From an uncultured Williamsia sp. (GTDB taxonomy: Bacteria; Actinomycetota; Actinomycetes; Mycobacteriales; Mycobacteriaceae): a stretch of DNA of 64,000 nucleotides. Positions 25,530 to 34,120 of this stretch are shown here, in pieces. Below the pieces are notes generated by a model. That model made no database searches and had not been told where the DNA came from. It was given only the letters and a program-made list of their open reading frames with translations. The stretch lies in NCBI RefSeq assembly GCF_947494875.1, contig NZ_CANLWM010000001.1:682001-746000 (forward strand). Reading direction: 5' to 3'. The stretch's first letter is position 1, and every line of letters starts with the position of its first letter. A program made the position numbers and the translations under genes.

Positions 25530-25865
25530 ATGACCGATCTGCATGTGGTTCCCGCGGACGAGGACGTCGCCGCGCCGGTCGCCGCCCCGCTGCTCCGCGA
25601 GCTCCTCGGTGCCACGCTCCGCGCCGCCCGTCAGCGTCAGCAGCGGACTCTCAAGGACGTGGCCGACCGTGCCGGCGTGTCCATGACCTACCTCTCCGAG
25701 GTCGAACGCGGACGCAAGGAGGCCTCGTCGGAGGTCGTCGGCGCCGTGACCCGCGCACTCGGCGGCGAGCTGGTCGATCTGCTCACCGAGATGGCCGGCG
25801 CCGTGGCACGTCCCGCGCCTGCCGCGGCCCCAGTCCGCACCACCGCGATCCGCGCCGTCGCCTGA
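25530..25865 (+). CDS. ClgR-like XRE-family transcriptional regulator
   Basis: A 111-residue Cro/CI-type regulator. The helix-turn-helix RTLKDVADRAGVSMTYLSEVERGRKEASSEVV is nearly the signature of ClgR, the activator of Clp proteases and envelope-stress genes in actinobacteria. An N-terminal 25-residue Val/Ala-rich arm and a C-terminal Ala/Pro-rich tail flank it. AGAAGGAGG precedes the ATG. No cinA/pgsA (the usual clgR neighbours) are nearby, so this may be a paralogue rather than ClgR itself. Confidence 0.78.
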   Translation: MTDLHVVPADEDVAAPVAAPLLRELLGATLRAARQRQQRTLKDVADRAGVSMTYLSEVERGRKEASSEVVGAVTRALGGELVDLLTEMAGAVARPAPAAAPVRTTAIRAVA

Positions 25866-25885
25866 TCCACCTTCCCACCTGACCG

Positions 25886-26554
25886 CTAGGCGGGTGCGTC
25901 GGTGCCGTCGCGTCCCGCGTCGTGCACGACGAGGGCGATCTGCACCCGGTTGGTGAGGTTCAGCTTGTCGAGGATGTGCGAGATGTGGCTCTTCACGGTC
26001 GCGACCGTGACGAACAGCTCCCGCGCGATGTCGGCGTTCGACAGCCCCTGGGCGAGGGCGGTCGCCACCCGCAGTTCCCCCGCGGTCAGCTTCTTCAGCT
26101 GGCCACGCGCCGCGCTCGTCCGGTCGTCACGCTCGGGACCGGTCACCCGGTCGATCAGCCGTCGGGTCACCGCGGGGGACAGGATGGGATCGCCCGCGTG
26201 CACCGCGCGGATCGCGGCGACGAGGTCGCCGGGCGGGGTGTCCTTCACCAGGAACCCCGACGCCCCCGCCCGCAGCGCCCGCACCACGAGGTCGTCGGCG
26301 TCGAACGTCGTGAGGACGACGACGTGCGGCGGGTCGGGGAGATCGCGGATCGCCAAGGTCGCGTCGATGCCGTTCACCTGTGGCATCCGCAGGTCCATCA
26401 GCACCACGTCCGCGTTCGTCTCCAGGACGAGGTCGACGACGCCCGCCCCGTCGGCGGCCTCGCCGACCACCTCGATGTCCGGCTCACCCCCGATCATCGT
26501 GCGGATCCCCGCTCGGACCAACCACTCGTCGTCGACGAGCAGCACCCGGATCAC
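25886..26554 (-). CDS. NarL/LuxR-type response regulator
   Basis: A 222-residue two-component response regulator. The receiver domain has VLLVDDEWLVRAG, the phospho-acceptor Asp in ADVVLMDLRMP and the Lys in GFLVKDTPP. The LuxR-type DNA-binding domain is LTAGELRVATALAQGLSNADIARELFVTVATVKSHISHILDKL. The GTG start overlaps the stop of the sensor kinase by 4 nt. The pair probably responds to an unknown envelope or drug signal. Confidence 0.93.
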   Translation of the reverse strand: MIRVLLVDDEWLVRAGIRTMIGGEPDIEVVGEAADGAGVVDLVLETNADVVLMDLRMPQVNGIDATLAIRDLPDPPHVVVLTTFDADDLVVRALRAGASGFLVKDTPPGDLVAAIRAVHAGDPILSPAVTRRLIDRVTGPERDDRTSAARGQLKKLTAGELRVATALAQGLSNADIARELFVTVATVKSHISHILDKLNLTNRVQIALVVHDAGRDGTDAPA

Positions 26555-27810
26555 GCGACGGCCCCTGTGTGCCACGGCAACCGGGCGTCGAGGACGAACC
26601 GGTGGTCGACGACGCCGTGGGTCAGCGTCCCGCCGGCGAGTGTCACCCGCTCTTCCAGCCCGGTCAGTCCTGTCCCCGTGCCGGGGATCGGTCGATGGTC
26701 GGCGGAGCGGTTCAGCGGCTGGCTGACCGTCACGCGCAGACCATGTCCGGGCCCACCGACGACGTCGACGGAGACGGGGACCGCCCCGGCGTGTTTGCGC
26801 GCGTTGGTGAGTCCCTCCTGGACGACGCGATAGGCGGCTCGTCCGACGACCCCGGGGATGTGCGTCGGATCGTCGATCTCGATGTGCGGTGTGATCGTCG
26901 CGCCGGTCCCCCGGCACTCGGTGAGCAGGTTCTCGACGTCGGCGAGGGAGTGCGGCTGCGCCGTGAGGTCGTCGGTGCTGTCGCGGAGCATGGTGATCAC
27001 GTCGCGGAGGTCCTCCAACATCTGGTGTACCCCGCCGCGGATCACGCCCGCCGCGCGGGCGATGTCCTCGGGCGGCGCATCGGGTCGGTACTCGAGCGCG
27101 CCGGCGTGCACCGACAGGAGGCTCATCCGGTGCGCGAGCACGTCGTGCATCTCCCGCGCCAGGCGCTCCCGCTCGGCGGCTCGCGCCGCGGCGAGTCGCT
27201 CCCGCTGCTCGGATTCCGCGCGGTTGGCCCTCTCCGCCAACGAGATCAGGAGTTGTCGACGGCTGCGCACCGACGTCCCCCATCCGATCGCGCCGCCGGT
27301 GAGCAGCACGCTGAACGCGAAGGTGATCCAGAACGCGATTCCGCCGACATGGGCGACGAGAACCAGGTTCAGCTGGGCCGCGACGAGACCCAGCACGCCG
27401 ACGGGGATCGCGTACCGCAGCGGTCGGTGGACGGCGAGCGAGAACGACGCGAGGTACGCCGCACCGGCGACCGCGGTGAACGGGATGCAGATCAGGTTGG
27501 TGACCAGGGCCAGGCCGAGAGGCCACCGCCGTCGCCACGCCAGCGCGAGACACGATGTCGCCCCGATGACGAGATCCGGCCAGAGCGCGAGGGTGCTGCC
27601 TCCGACCCCGGGGACCGCCGCCAGCACGCCGATCGCCGCGGCGAGGACGATGACGAGTGCGTCGACGACGAGGTCTCGCGCGGTCCGTCGGCCCCGCAGC
27701 GGGCGGGGATCGCCGTCGAGCTCGGCCTGCACGACGCCGGGCAACCACGGACGCCGCTCGCGCACGGGATCCGGCGCGGGGGTGCTCGGGTAGGGCGACG
27801 GCAGAGTCAT
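26551..27810 (-). CDS. NarL-type sensor histidine kinase
   Basis: About 419 residues. The N-terminal half has paired hydrophobic segments (roughly residues 45-180 from ATG 27810) with little extracytoplasmic loop, suggesting intramembrane sensing. A cytoplasmic coiled coil leads to the HisKA_3 box REMHDVLAHRMSLLSVHAG (phospho-His) and the ATPase motifs VVQEGLTNARKHAG and GTGTGLTGLEER. In-frame ATGs at 27849, 27831 and 27810 have no strong ribosome site; 27810 (MTLPSPYPS) is an arbitrary but plausible choice. Partner is the response regulator at 25886. Confidence 0.87.
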   Translation of the reverse strand: MTLPSPYPSTPAPDPVRERRPWLPGVVQAELDGDPRPLRGRRTARDLVVDALVIVLAAAIGVLAAVPGVGGSTLALWPDLVIGATSCLALAWRRRWPLGLALVTNLICIPFTAVAGAAYLASFSLAVHRPLRYAIPVGVLGLVAAQLNLVLVAHVGGIAFWITFAFSVLLTGGAIGWGTSVRSRRQLLISLAERANRAESEQRERLAAARAAERERLAREMHDVLAHRMSLLSVHAGALEYRPDAPPEDIARAAGVIRGGVHQMLEDLRDVITMLRDSTDDLTAQPHSLADVENLLTECRGTGATITPHIEIDDPTHIPGVVGRAAYRVVQEGLTNARKHAGAVPVSVDVVGGPGHGLRVTVSQPLNRSADHRPIPGTGTGLTGLEERVTLAGGTLTHGVVDHRFVLDARLPWHTGAVA

Positions 27811-27935
27811 GACCCGGACATCGTCGCCCATCGTCGCGGCGATCCGCATCCGGCGGAAGTCGGAGACCGCGATGAGTTCCCCCTGGGGTGGTGGTCAGTA
27901 GGGGTGACCACACCACCTACCGCAAGGAGCCCTCG

Positions 27936-28346
27936 ATGTCCCGCATGCTGTTCGTCAACCTCCCCGTCGCCGACGTCACCGCGTCGCGCACGTTCTTCAC
28001 CGGCCTCGGGTTCGAGATCAACGAGGCCTTCTCCGACGAGACCACCATCAGCGTGGTGGTCAACGATCAGACGACCGTGATGATGCTGCAGACGGAACGA
28101 TTCCGGTCCTTCCTCACGACGGGCGGGATCGCCGACACGTCGACCGGTCGCGAGGCCCTCTTCGCGCTCTCGGCCGAGTCCCGGGAGGACGCGGACTCGT
28201 TCGTCGACGCCGCACTCGCCGCCGGCGGAACACACTGGGACGAGCCCCAGGACCACGGCTTCATGTACGGCCGCAGCTTCGTCGACCTCGACGGTCACGC
28301 GTGGGAGGTCGTGTGGATGGACCCGTCGCAGATGCCGGGGGAGTGA
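27936..28346 (+). CDS. VOC-family protein (glyoxalase/bleomycin-resistance fold)
   Basis: A 136-residue single VOC domain protein: FVNLPVADVTASRTFFTGLGFEINEAFSD, then SFVDLDGHAWEVVWMDPSQM with the metal Glu. The ATG is preceded by AAGGAG. Members of this subgroup are often next to SnoaL-tailed ECF sigma factors, as here (sigma gene at 28351, convergent, 4-nt gap). Enzymatic role unknown. Confidence 0.85.
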   Translation: MSRMLFVNLPVADVTASRTFFTGLGFEINEAFSDETTISVVVNDQTTVMMLQTERFRSFLTTGGIADTSTGREALFALSAESREDADSFVDAALAAGGTHWDEPQDHGFMYGRSFVDLDGHAWEVVWMDPSQMPGE

Positions 28347-28350
28347 CCGG

Positions 28351-29373
28351 TCAGGCCTGCTCGCCCGTCACCGGTGGCCGCGCGGGCAGCCCGAACCGCG
28401 CGAACAGTGCCTCGGTGTCGTCGTCGAAGAAGACGACCGCGTGGTCGACGGTCCGGCCGTCGGCGGACAGCTCCAGCACCTGCAGCTGGAACGGCAGGTG
28501 CTCGCCGGATTCCTTGTCCAGCATGTACAGCCCGTACGCGGGCTGACCGTTCGCGACGGTCGGCAGCAGGATCTGGTCGCCGGCCTTCTCCGCCGGGCAG
28601 TTCTTCCGGATGAGGGTGCCGATGGCCTCCGCGCCCTCGTACCAGCCGGTGAACGGCGGCATCTCCCAGATGGACTTCTCGGTGAACATCTCGACGATCG
28701 CGTCCACGTCGTAGTCCTGGAACGCCGCGACATAGCGGGCGAGGGTCTCGCGCTGGACCGCGTCCTCGGGCTCGCGAGTCAAATCCCGCTGTGGTGCATT
28801 GTCCTTCACCTGCTGACGTGCCCGCTGCAGCAGGCTGTTCACCGTCGCGACGGACAGGTCGAGCGCGGAGGCGACCTCCGCCGCACGCCACGCCAGAACG
28901 TCACGCAGGATCAGCACGGCCCGTTGCCGTTCCGGCAGGTGCTGCAGGGCGGCGATGAAGGCGAGGCGGATCGACTCGCGGGAGTCGACGACGGTCGCCG
29001 GGTCGGCGGTGTCGGCGGGGGTGACCTCGTCGGTGCCGGCCCACGGTTCGAGCCACGGCACCTCCTTGTCGACGACGAGGGTGTCGCTCGGGTCGTCGGC
29101 GTCGCCGCCGAGCCCCGACGGGAGCGGCCGCTTCTTCTTGCTCTCCAGCGCGGTGAGGCAGGTGTTGGTGGCGATCTTGTGCAGCCACGTGCGGACCGAC
29201 GCCCGCTGGTCGTACCCGGCGTACCCGCGCCAGGCGCGGATGTAGGTCTCCTGGACGAGGTCCTCGGCGTCGTGGTGACTGCCCATCATCCGGTAGCAGT
29301 GCGCCATGATCTCGCGCCGATACGGCTCGGTGATCTCCAGGAACTCCGCGTCGGTCGAGATCGAGGTCGTCAT
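28351..29373 (-). CDS. ECF sigma factor with C-terminal SnoaL-like domain (SigG/SigJ type)
   Basis: A 340-residue sigma factor. Region 2 is MMGSHHDAEDLVQETYIRAWRGYAGYDQRASVRTWLHKIATN; region 4 is LPERQRAVLILRDVLAWRAAEVASALDLSVATVNSLLQRARQQV. After about residue 210 comes a SnoaL-like alpha+beta domain (YVAAFQDYDVDAIVEMFTEKSIWEMPPFTGWYEGAEAIG). Such fused sigma factors usually lack a separate anti-sigma factor and use the SnoaL domain for self-control. None is encoded next to it. Confidence 0.92.
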   Translation of the reverse strand: MTTSISTDAEFLEITEPYRREIMAHCYRMMGSHHDAEDLVQETYIRAWRGYAGYDQRASVRTWLHKIATNTCLTALESKKKRPLPSGLGGDADDPSDTLVVDKEVPWLEPWAGTDEVTPADTADPATVVDSRESIRLAFIAALQHLPERQRAVLILRDVLAWRAAEVASALDLSVATVNSLLQRARQQVKDNAPQRDLTREPEDAVQRETLARYVAAFQDYDVDAIVEMFTEKSIWEMPPFTGWYEGAEAIGTLIRKNCPAEKAGDQILLPTVANGQPAYGLYMLDKESGEHLPFQLQVLELSADGRTVDHAVVFFDDDTEALFARFGLPARPPVTGEQA

Positions 29374-29435
29374 GGATGACGAGCGTAGAGCAGCAATCGG
29401 ACATCCGGCAGGGTTCGCGGGCCCCCGCCGTCCGG

Positions 29436-30092
29436 CTAGCCCGCGACGCGACCGGTGAGTGCCCAGACGCCCAGGACGTCGAGGTCGTCGGCGCCCTCGG
29501 GACCGTCGGGCTCACCGAGGTCGATGAGAGCGTGGGAGGTGTCGGCCGCGGCACGGGACGCCAGGACCGACGCGGTGCTGAGAGCGACGACTGCCTCGTC
29601 GCCCAGCAGTGCGGGGTCGTCGGCGGAGGTGCGTACCGCGTCGACGGCAGAACCCGCGGCAGCCAGGGTGGACTCGGCGGCCGCCACGGCCACCGACAGC
29701 TCGCCGAGACGACGCCGGGCGCCCGCGGACCGGCGATCGTCCCGGGCGGCGGCGACAGCACCGTGCAGCGCGGCGGCGGCGGAACCCGCCTCGAGTGCGA
29801 TGTCCAGCAGACGGGCGACGAGGTCATGGCCGACGGCGTGGTCCCCGACGAGCAACGCTCGTCGCACGCTCCGGGCGAGAGCGAGGTGGGACACCGCGAC
29901 GGTGCGGACCACCTCGGCCGCGGTCGAGGGCATGACTCCCGCCTCGGCGGGTAGGAGGGTCAGATCGAGCAGTCCCGACTCCCGCAGCCGCGCCGACGCC
30001 CCGGGACCACGACACCCGCCGAGGACGCGCGCGGCGTCCACGGCGTCGACGGGTGCAGCGATGGAGGTCGTCGGCGCGGCTGCGAGTGTCAT
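29436..30092 (-). CDS. Ala-rich protein resembling a shortened acyl-CoA-dehydrogenase C-domain
   Basis: A 218-residue protein, over a quarter alanine, starting one base after the sfnG stop, so it sits in the SfnG transcript. Helical segments RRLGELSVAVAAAESTLAAAGSAVDAV and ALSTASVLASRAAADTSHALIDLGE recall the C-terminal four-helix domain of acyl-CoA dehydrogenases, and flavin monooxygenases of that fold (DszC/SfnB types) are common in sulfur clusters. The N-terminal flavin-binding strands and the RDA-type C-terminus are absent. It may be a degenerate paralogue or a structural partner. No enzymatic function is claimed. Confidence 0.55.
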   Translation of the reverse strand: MTLAAAPTTSIAAPVDAVDAARVLGGCRGPGASARLRESGLLDLTLLPAEAGVMPSTAAEVVRTVAVSHLALARSVRRALLVGDHAVGHDLVARLLDIALEAGSAAAALHGAVAAARDDRRSAGARRRLGELSVAVAAAESTLAAAGSAVDAVRTSADDPALLGDEAVVALSTASVLASRAAADTSHALIDLGEPDGPEGADDLDVLGVWALTGRVAG

Positions 30093-30093
30093 G

Positions 30094-31200
30094 TCAGGCA
30101 GGGACCTTCTGTGAGGCCTCGATCTCGCGGACGAGCGGCAGGACCTTCTCGCCGAAGTACTCGATCTCCTCCTGGAAGTGCAGGAAGCCACCGAGGATGA
30201 GGTCGACGCCGAGACGCTTGTAGGCGACGATCCGCTCGGCGATCTGCTCCGGGGTGCCGATCAGCTGCGTCTTGAAGCCGTCGTTGTACTGGACGAGGTC
30301 CTCGAACTTCGAGTCCGCCCACATGCCCTTGCCGTCCGAGGTCGACTTGCCGGCCTGCTGCACCGAGTCCCGGAAGCCCTCCACCGCGGGCTTGTTGGCC
30401 TTCTCGATGATCTCGCGCAGGGTGTCGTGGGCTTCCTTCTCGGTGTCGCGGGCGATGATGAAGCCGTTGAGACCGAACTTCGTCGAGCGGTTGTGCGCCT
30501 GTGCGACCGACCGCAGGTCCTCGATCTGCTCGGTGACGCCGTCGAAGTCCTTGCCGTTGGAGAAGTACCAGTCGGCGAACTGTCCACCGTTGCGGCGGGC
30601 CGCGGTCGAGTTGCCGCCCTGGAACAGCTCGGGGTTCGGGCGCTCGGGGGTGTTGAGCGGCTTGGGCTTCAGCGTGAAGTCGCGGATCCGGTAGAAGTCG
30701 CCGGCGAACTCGACGTTGTCCTCGGTCCAGATCTTGCGGATCACCTCGAGGAACTCGGCGCTGCGGCGGTAGCGCTCGTCGTGCTCGAGCCACGGCTCGC
30801 CGAGGGCCTTGAATTCACCGGAGAACCAGCCGGAGACGACGTTGATGGCGAAGCGCCCGTTGGACAGGTGATCGGCGGTGGCGCCGAACTTCGCGAGGAC
30901 GGCCGGGTGCCACAGGCCGGGGTGGATGGCCGCGATGACCTTCAGCTTCTCGGTCGCCAGCAGGAGCGCCAACGAGAACGACGTCGACTCGTGCTGGAAC
31001 TCCGCGCCGTACGACGCCATGTAGCGCACCTGCGAGAGGGCGTATTCGAACCCCACACGCTCCGCGGTCTGGGCGAGCTTCTTGTTGTACTCGAACTCCC
31101 AGTTGGTCCGCTGCTCGATGTCACTGGTGACCAGCCCACCACTGACGTTGGGAACCCAGTAGGCGAACTTGATCTCGTCGGCGATGCCGTCGGTGCTCAT
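30094..31200 (-). CDS. sfnG: Dimethylsulfone monooxygenase SfnG
   Basis: A 368-residue FMNH2-dependent monooxygenase of the bacterial luciferase family, which cleaves dimethylsulfone to methanesulfinate. Characteristic stretches: KFAYWVPNVSGGLVTSDIEQRTNW at the N-terminus, AAIHPGLWHPAVLAKFGATADHLSNGRFAINVVSGWF, and FQGGNSTAARRNGGQFADWYFSNG. Size and sequence agree with Pseudomonas SfnG. It needs reduced flavin from a reductase not seen in the window. Next to ssuD, it fits a pathway sulfone to sulfinate/sulfonate to sulfite, used as a sulfur source. Confidence 0.93.
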   Translation of the reverse strand: MSTDGIADEIKFAYWVPNVSGGLVTSDIEQRTNWEFEYNKKLAQTAERVGFEYALSQVRYMASYGAEFQHESTSFSLALLLATEKLKVIAAIHPGLWHPAVLAKFGATADHLSNGRFAINVVSGWFSGEFKALGEPWLEHDERYRRSAEFLEVIRKIWTEDNVEFAGDFYRIRDFTLKPKPLNTPERPNPELFQGGNSTAARRNGGQFADWYFSNGKDFDGVTEQIEDLRSVAQAHNRSTKFGLNGFIIARDTEKEAHDTLREIIEKANKPAVEGFRDSVQQAGKSTSDGKGMWADSKFEDLVQYNDGFKTQLIGTPEQIAERIVAYKRLGVDLILGGFLHFQEEIEYFGEKVLPLVREIEASQKVPA

Positions 31201-31234
31201 GTGTGTCTTCCTTGTCGGTGTTTCGGATCAGGTC

Positions 31235-32416
31235 TCAGGACGCGCTCGCGGGCTCCAGGGCGGAGAGGAAAGCCGTTCCCGTCCGCCCGGTGTCGGGGGC
31301 GGGGTCGTCGTCGAGCAGTCCCCGTCGGGCCAGTGCCGGTCGGACACCTTCCCCGACGTGGTACGCCTCCTCCAGATGGGGGTAGCCCGAGAGGATGAAG
31401 TGGTCGAGCCCGAGAGCCGCGTATTCGGCGATGCTGTCGGCGACCTCATCGTACGAGCCGACCAGCGCGGTTCCCGCTCCGCCGCGGACCAGGCCGACTC
31501 CCGACCAGAGACCCGGGTGGATCTCCAGCGAGCGCGCGTCGCGGGACGTCACGAAGTCGTCGCCACCGCCGTGCAGTTCCCGCATCCGACGTTGGCCCTC
31601 GGACTCCGAACGGGCCAGCGACGCCTGCGCCTGACGCACGACAGCGGGGTCGAGGGCATGAAGAAGCCGATCGGCCTCGGCCCACGCCGCCTCCGACGTC
31701 TCGCGAGCGATCACGTGCAGCCGGATGCCGTACGTCGGGGAGCGACCGACGTCGCGGGCGAGGTCACGGATCCAGTCGATCTTGGCGGCGACCGCGGCCG
31801 GCGGCTCACCCCATGTGAGGTAGGTGTCGGCGTGACGCGCCGCGACAGCGCCGGCGGCGGGCGACGAGCCACCGAAGAAGATCGGCGGTACCGGATCGGG
31901 GCGACGCGGGATGTCGGCGTTCTCGACGCGGATGTGGTTGCCGTTCAGCGTGACCGGCTCGGAACCGGTCCACAGTCGGTGCAGCACCTCGAGGAACTCG
32001 CCGGTCCGCTCGTACCGGGCGTCCTTGGTCAGGAAGTCGCCGTAGGCGCGCTGCTCTGAGCTCTCCCCGCCGGTGACGACGTTGATCAGCAGGCGCCCCT
32101 GCGACTGCCACTGCAGCGTCGCGGCCATCTGTGCGGTCAGCGTCGGGCTGACGAGTCCGGGGCGCGCGGCGACCAGGAACTTCAGTGTGTCCGTCGCGTC
32201 GGCGAGCAACGCCGCGGTCAGCCAGGCGTCCTCGCACCACTGACCGGTCGGGATCAGGACCGAGGAGAAGCCGTTGATCTCGGCCGCAGCGGCCAGTTGC
32301 TTGAGGTACTTCAGGTCCGCGGGGCGGTCGCCGCGCATACCGCTGCCGTGGCCGCCGGCGATGAGGTCGCGCGAGTCCCCGTAGGTGGGCAGGAACCAGT
32401 GCAGATCCACGGGCAC
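31235..32416 (-). CDS. ssuD: FMNH2-dependent alkanesulfonate monooxygenase SsuD
   Basis: A 393-residue luciferase-like enzyme that releases sulfite from alkanesulfonates. Signatures: WFLPTYGDSRDL, VLIPTGQWCEDAWLTAALLA, ARPGLVSPTLTAQMAATLQWQSQGRLLINVVTGGE, and FFGGSSPAAGAVAARHADTYLTWGEPP. The C-terminus aligns with SsuD to the LGLDHFILSGYPHLEEAY motif. The GTG at 32416 is chosen for GAAGGA 7 nt upstream. It is 34 nt upstream of sfnG and in the same direction. No ssuABC transporter is adjacent. Confidence 0.93.
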   Translation of the reverse strand: MPVDLHWFLPTYGDSRDLIAGGHGSGMRGDRPADLKYLKQLAAAAEINGFSSVLIPTGQWCEDAWLTAALLADATDTLKFLVAARPGLVSPTLTAQMAATLQWQSQGRLLINVVTGGESSEQRAYGDFLTKDARYERTGEFLEVLHRLWTGSEPVTLNGNHIRVENADIPRRPDPVPPIFFGGSSPAAGAVAARHADTYLTWGEPPAAVAAKIDWIRDLARDVGRSPTYGIRLHVIARETSEAAWAEADRLLHALDPAVVRQAQASLARSESEGQRRMRELHGGGDDFVTSRDARSLEIHPGLWSGVGLVRGGAGTALVGSYDEVADSIAEYAALGLDHFILSGYPHLEEAYHVGEGVRPALARRGLLDDDPAPDTGRTGTAFLSALEPASAS

Positions 32417-32573
32417 GCGGCATCCTTCCGTCGTCGGGTCGAGGTCGGGGTCCAGTGTGGCGTGCGGCTTCTCGCCGATGCGGACTTTTACGCGCCGTGA
32501 GCGAAACCCCACCGCCCTGACCTGCGACGTCCCGCTTTTGCCGCCCCCGGTTCGCCTTGCTAGATTCAGCGAC

Positions 32574-32675
32574 ATGCCGAGCACGACGTCGTCCATCCCG
32601 GAGGTCACCTACGTGATCACCGCGCTGGGCTGCCGTCTGCCTTTCGCACGTCTTCTCTGTCGCACGAATCTCTGA
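32574..32675 (+). CDS. Candidate cysteine-containing leader peptide ahead of the ROK regulator
   Basis: A 33-codon ORF (MPSTTSSIPEVTYVITALG..., ending RLLCRTNL) with Cys at positions 20 and 29. It ends ~100 nt before the ssuR-like start and is followed by a hairpin, as in attenuators. Actinobacterial sulfur genes are often preceded by short Cys-bearing leader ORFs that sense cysteine supply through ribosome stalling. The ribosome site before ATG is weak; a 20-codon version from a GTG inside is possible. The peptide is not proven. Confidence 0.4.
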   Translation: MPSTTSSIPEVTYVITALGCRLPFARLLCRTNL

Positions 32676-32681
32676 GCCATC

Positions 32682-32711
32682 CCGGTCGTCGGCTCGTCGC
32701 CCGATCACCGG
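32682..32711 (+). promoter_or_regulatory. Hairpin between leader ORF and ssuR-like gene
   Basis: CCGGT (32682-32686) pairs with ACCGG (32707-32711), and the inner bases extend the stem (C/C mismatch, then G-T, T-A, C-G, G-C, G-C) around a short loop. It begins 7 nt after the leader stop. Consistent with an attenuator stem; hairpins of this size occur by chance in GC-rich DNA. Confidence 0.35.
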
Positions 32712-32779
32712 ATCCCAGACATTCGCGTTCACATCCCTGCACGTCGCGCCGGATGTGGCACATTCGACAGGACATCTCC

Positions 32780-34102
32780 ATGACCGCATCGCTCGACCAC
32801 GTCACCACCCGCCGCCGGCCCGCCGGCCCCCGTCCGCTCTACGCCGGAGCGCGGACGCGACCGGGATCCCGACCACTGGCCATCGGCGCGGCCGGGGGCC
32901 CGCTGACGACGAGGACACCGGTCATCCACATCGCGACGCCACAGCTGCAGCTGTCGACGAAACCGTCGGCGGTCGTCCTGCGCATCGCCCGTCTGCAGGG
33001 TCCGATCTTCCGCGACGACGCCGCCGCGCAATCCGGGCTGTCCATCTCGACGGTGAACCGTCAGGTCAGCGCGCTGCTGAAGGCGGGGATCGTGCGGGAG
33101 CGCGCCGACCTCGCGCCGGCCGGCGCCATCGGCCGTCCCCGACTGCCGTTCGAGGTCAACACGACCGATTTCCTGACCGTAGGCATCCACATCGGGCTCA
33201 AGGTCACCGCCATCACCACCCACGACCTGCAGCACCGTGTGGTCGGGGCCATCCAGATCCCCACCCCCGTCGGTGACACCCCGGAGCAGACGCTGACGGC
33301 GATCGGACTGTCGGCGCGACGGTTCGCGTCACGGTGGCCGTCGCAGCGCGTGCTGTGGACCGGTGTCGCGATCGGAGGTCGCGTCGCCGAGGGCGGTCTC
33401 GTCGACCATCCCCGCCTCGGCTGGACCGCGGCGCCGGTCGGTCCCGTGCTGTCGCAGACCATCGGCCTGCCCGTGTCGGTGGCCTCGCACGTGGAGGCGA
33501 TGGCCGCGGCCGAACTGCTCGTGAACCCCGAGTCCCTCTCCGACGGCGACGGTCCCGGCAGCTTCCTGTACTTCTACGCCCGCGAGATGGTGGGCATCGC
33601 GTTCACGGTCGGCGGCACCGTCTACACCCCGACCGCCGGTCCGCCGGTCATCGGACACTTCCCGATCGGCGCGACCACCTGGCTCGACCCGGAGAAGACC
33701 GGACGCCTCGAGCCCGCGGTCAGCGACACGGGCATCGTCGACGCCGCCCGCGCGGCCGGACTGGCGGCCGAGCAGGTCGAGGACGTGCACGCCGCGGCCG
33801 CGGCGGGGGAGGAGATCGCGTCGGCGATCCTGCTGGAGCGTGCAGAGGTGCTGGGCCGCACGGTCTCGCTGATCGCCGACATGTTCAACCCCGACCACGT
33901 CATCCTCGGTGGTCAGGCGTTCACCGACGCCCCGTCGACGTTGCCCGCGGTGGCCAGGGCGGTCCGGTCCACACCGGCGGCCGCCAGCCGCGACGTGCGG
34001 GTGACACGCGCCGGTGCGTCGGTGCAGCAGCAGGCCGCCGGCGCGGTCTCGTTGGACGCGGTCTACAGCGACCCGCTCGCCGCGCTCGCGCTGACCGCCT
34101 GA
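32780..34102 (+). CDS. ROK-family regulator, SsuR type
   Basis: A 440-residue ROK (NagC/XylR) protein: N-terminal winged helix VVLRIARLQGPIFRDDAAAQSGLSISTVNRQVSALLKAGIVRER, then the sugar-kinase-like domain with VGIHIGLKVTAI and ...NPDHVILGGQAF. The ATP-binding kinase motif is degenerate, as expected for a regulator. In Corynebacterium glutamicum the ROK protein SsuR activates sulfonate-utilisation genes under sulfate limitation; divergent placement next to ssuD here supports the same role. AGGA 8 nt before ATG 32780 sets the start. Confidence 0.85.
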   Translation: MTASLDHVTTRRRPAGPRPLYAGARTRPGSRPLAIGAAGGPLTTRTPVIHIATPQLQLSTKPSAVVLRIARLQGPIFRDDAAAQSGLSISTVNRQVSALLKAGIVRERADLAPAGAIGRPRLPFEVNTTDFLTVGIHIGLKVTAITTHDLQHRVVGAIQIPTPVGDTPEQTLTAIGLSARRFASRWPSQRVLWTGVAIGGRVAEGGLVDHPRLGWTAAPVGPVLSQTIGLPVSVASHVEAMAAAELLVNPESLSDGDGPGSFLYFYAREMVGIAFTVGGTVYTPTAGPPVIGHFPIGATTWLDPEKTGRLEPAVSDTGIVDAARAAGLAAEQVEDVHAAAAAGEEIASAILLERAEVLGRTVSLIADMFNPDHVILGGQAFTDAPSTLPAVARAVRSTPAAASRDVRVTRAGASVQQQAAGAVSLDAVYSDPLAALALTA

Positions 34103-34120
34103 GCAGCCCCGGGCACCCGG

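Larger units (their letters stand above)
32417..32779. promoter_or_regulatory. 363-bp divergent control region between ssuD and the ssuR-like gene
   Basis: Contains the promoters of ssuD (minus) and of the ROK regulator (plus), a 33-codon leader ORF (32574-32675) and a hairpin (32682-32711). Reading from ssuD, the first ~100 bp are GC-poorer than the surroundings (TTTTA and CTTTTG tracts at about 32485 and 32535). No strong long palindrome for a repressor was seen. Confidence 0.5.
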
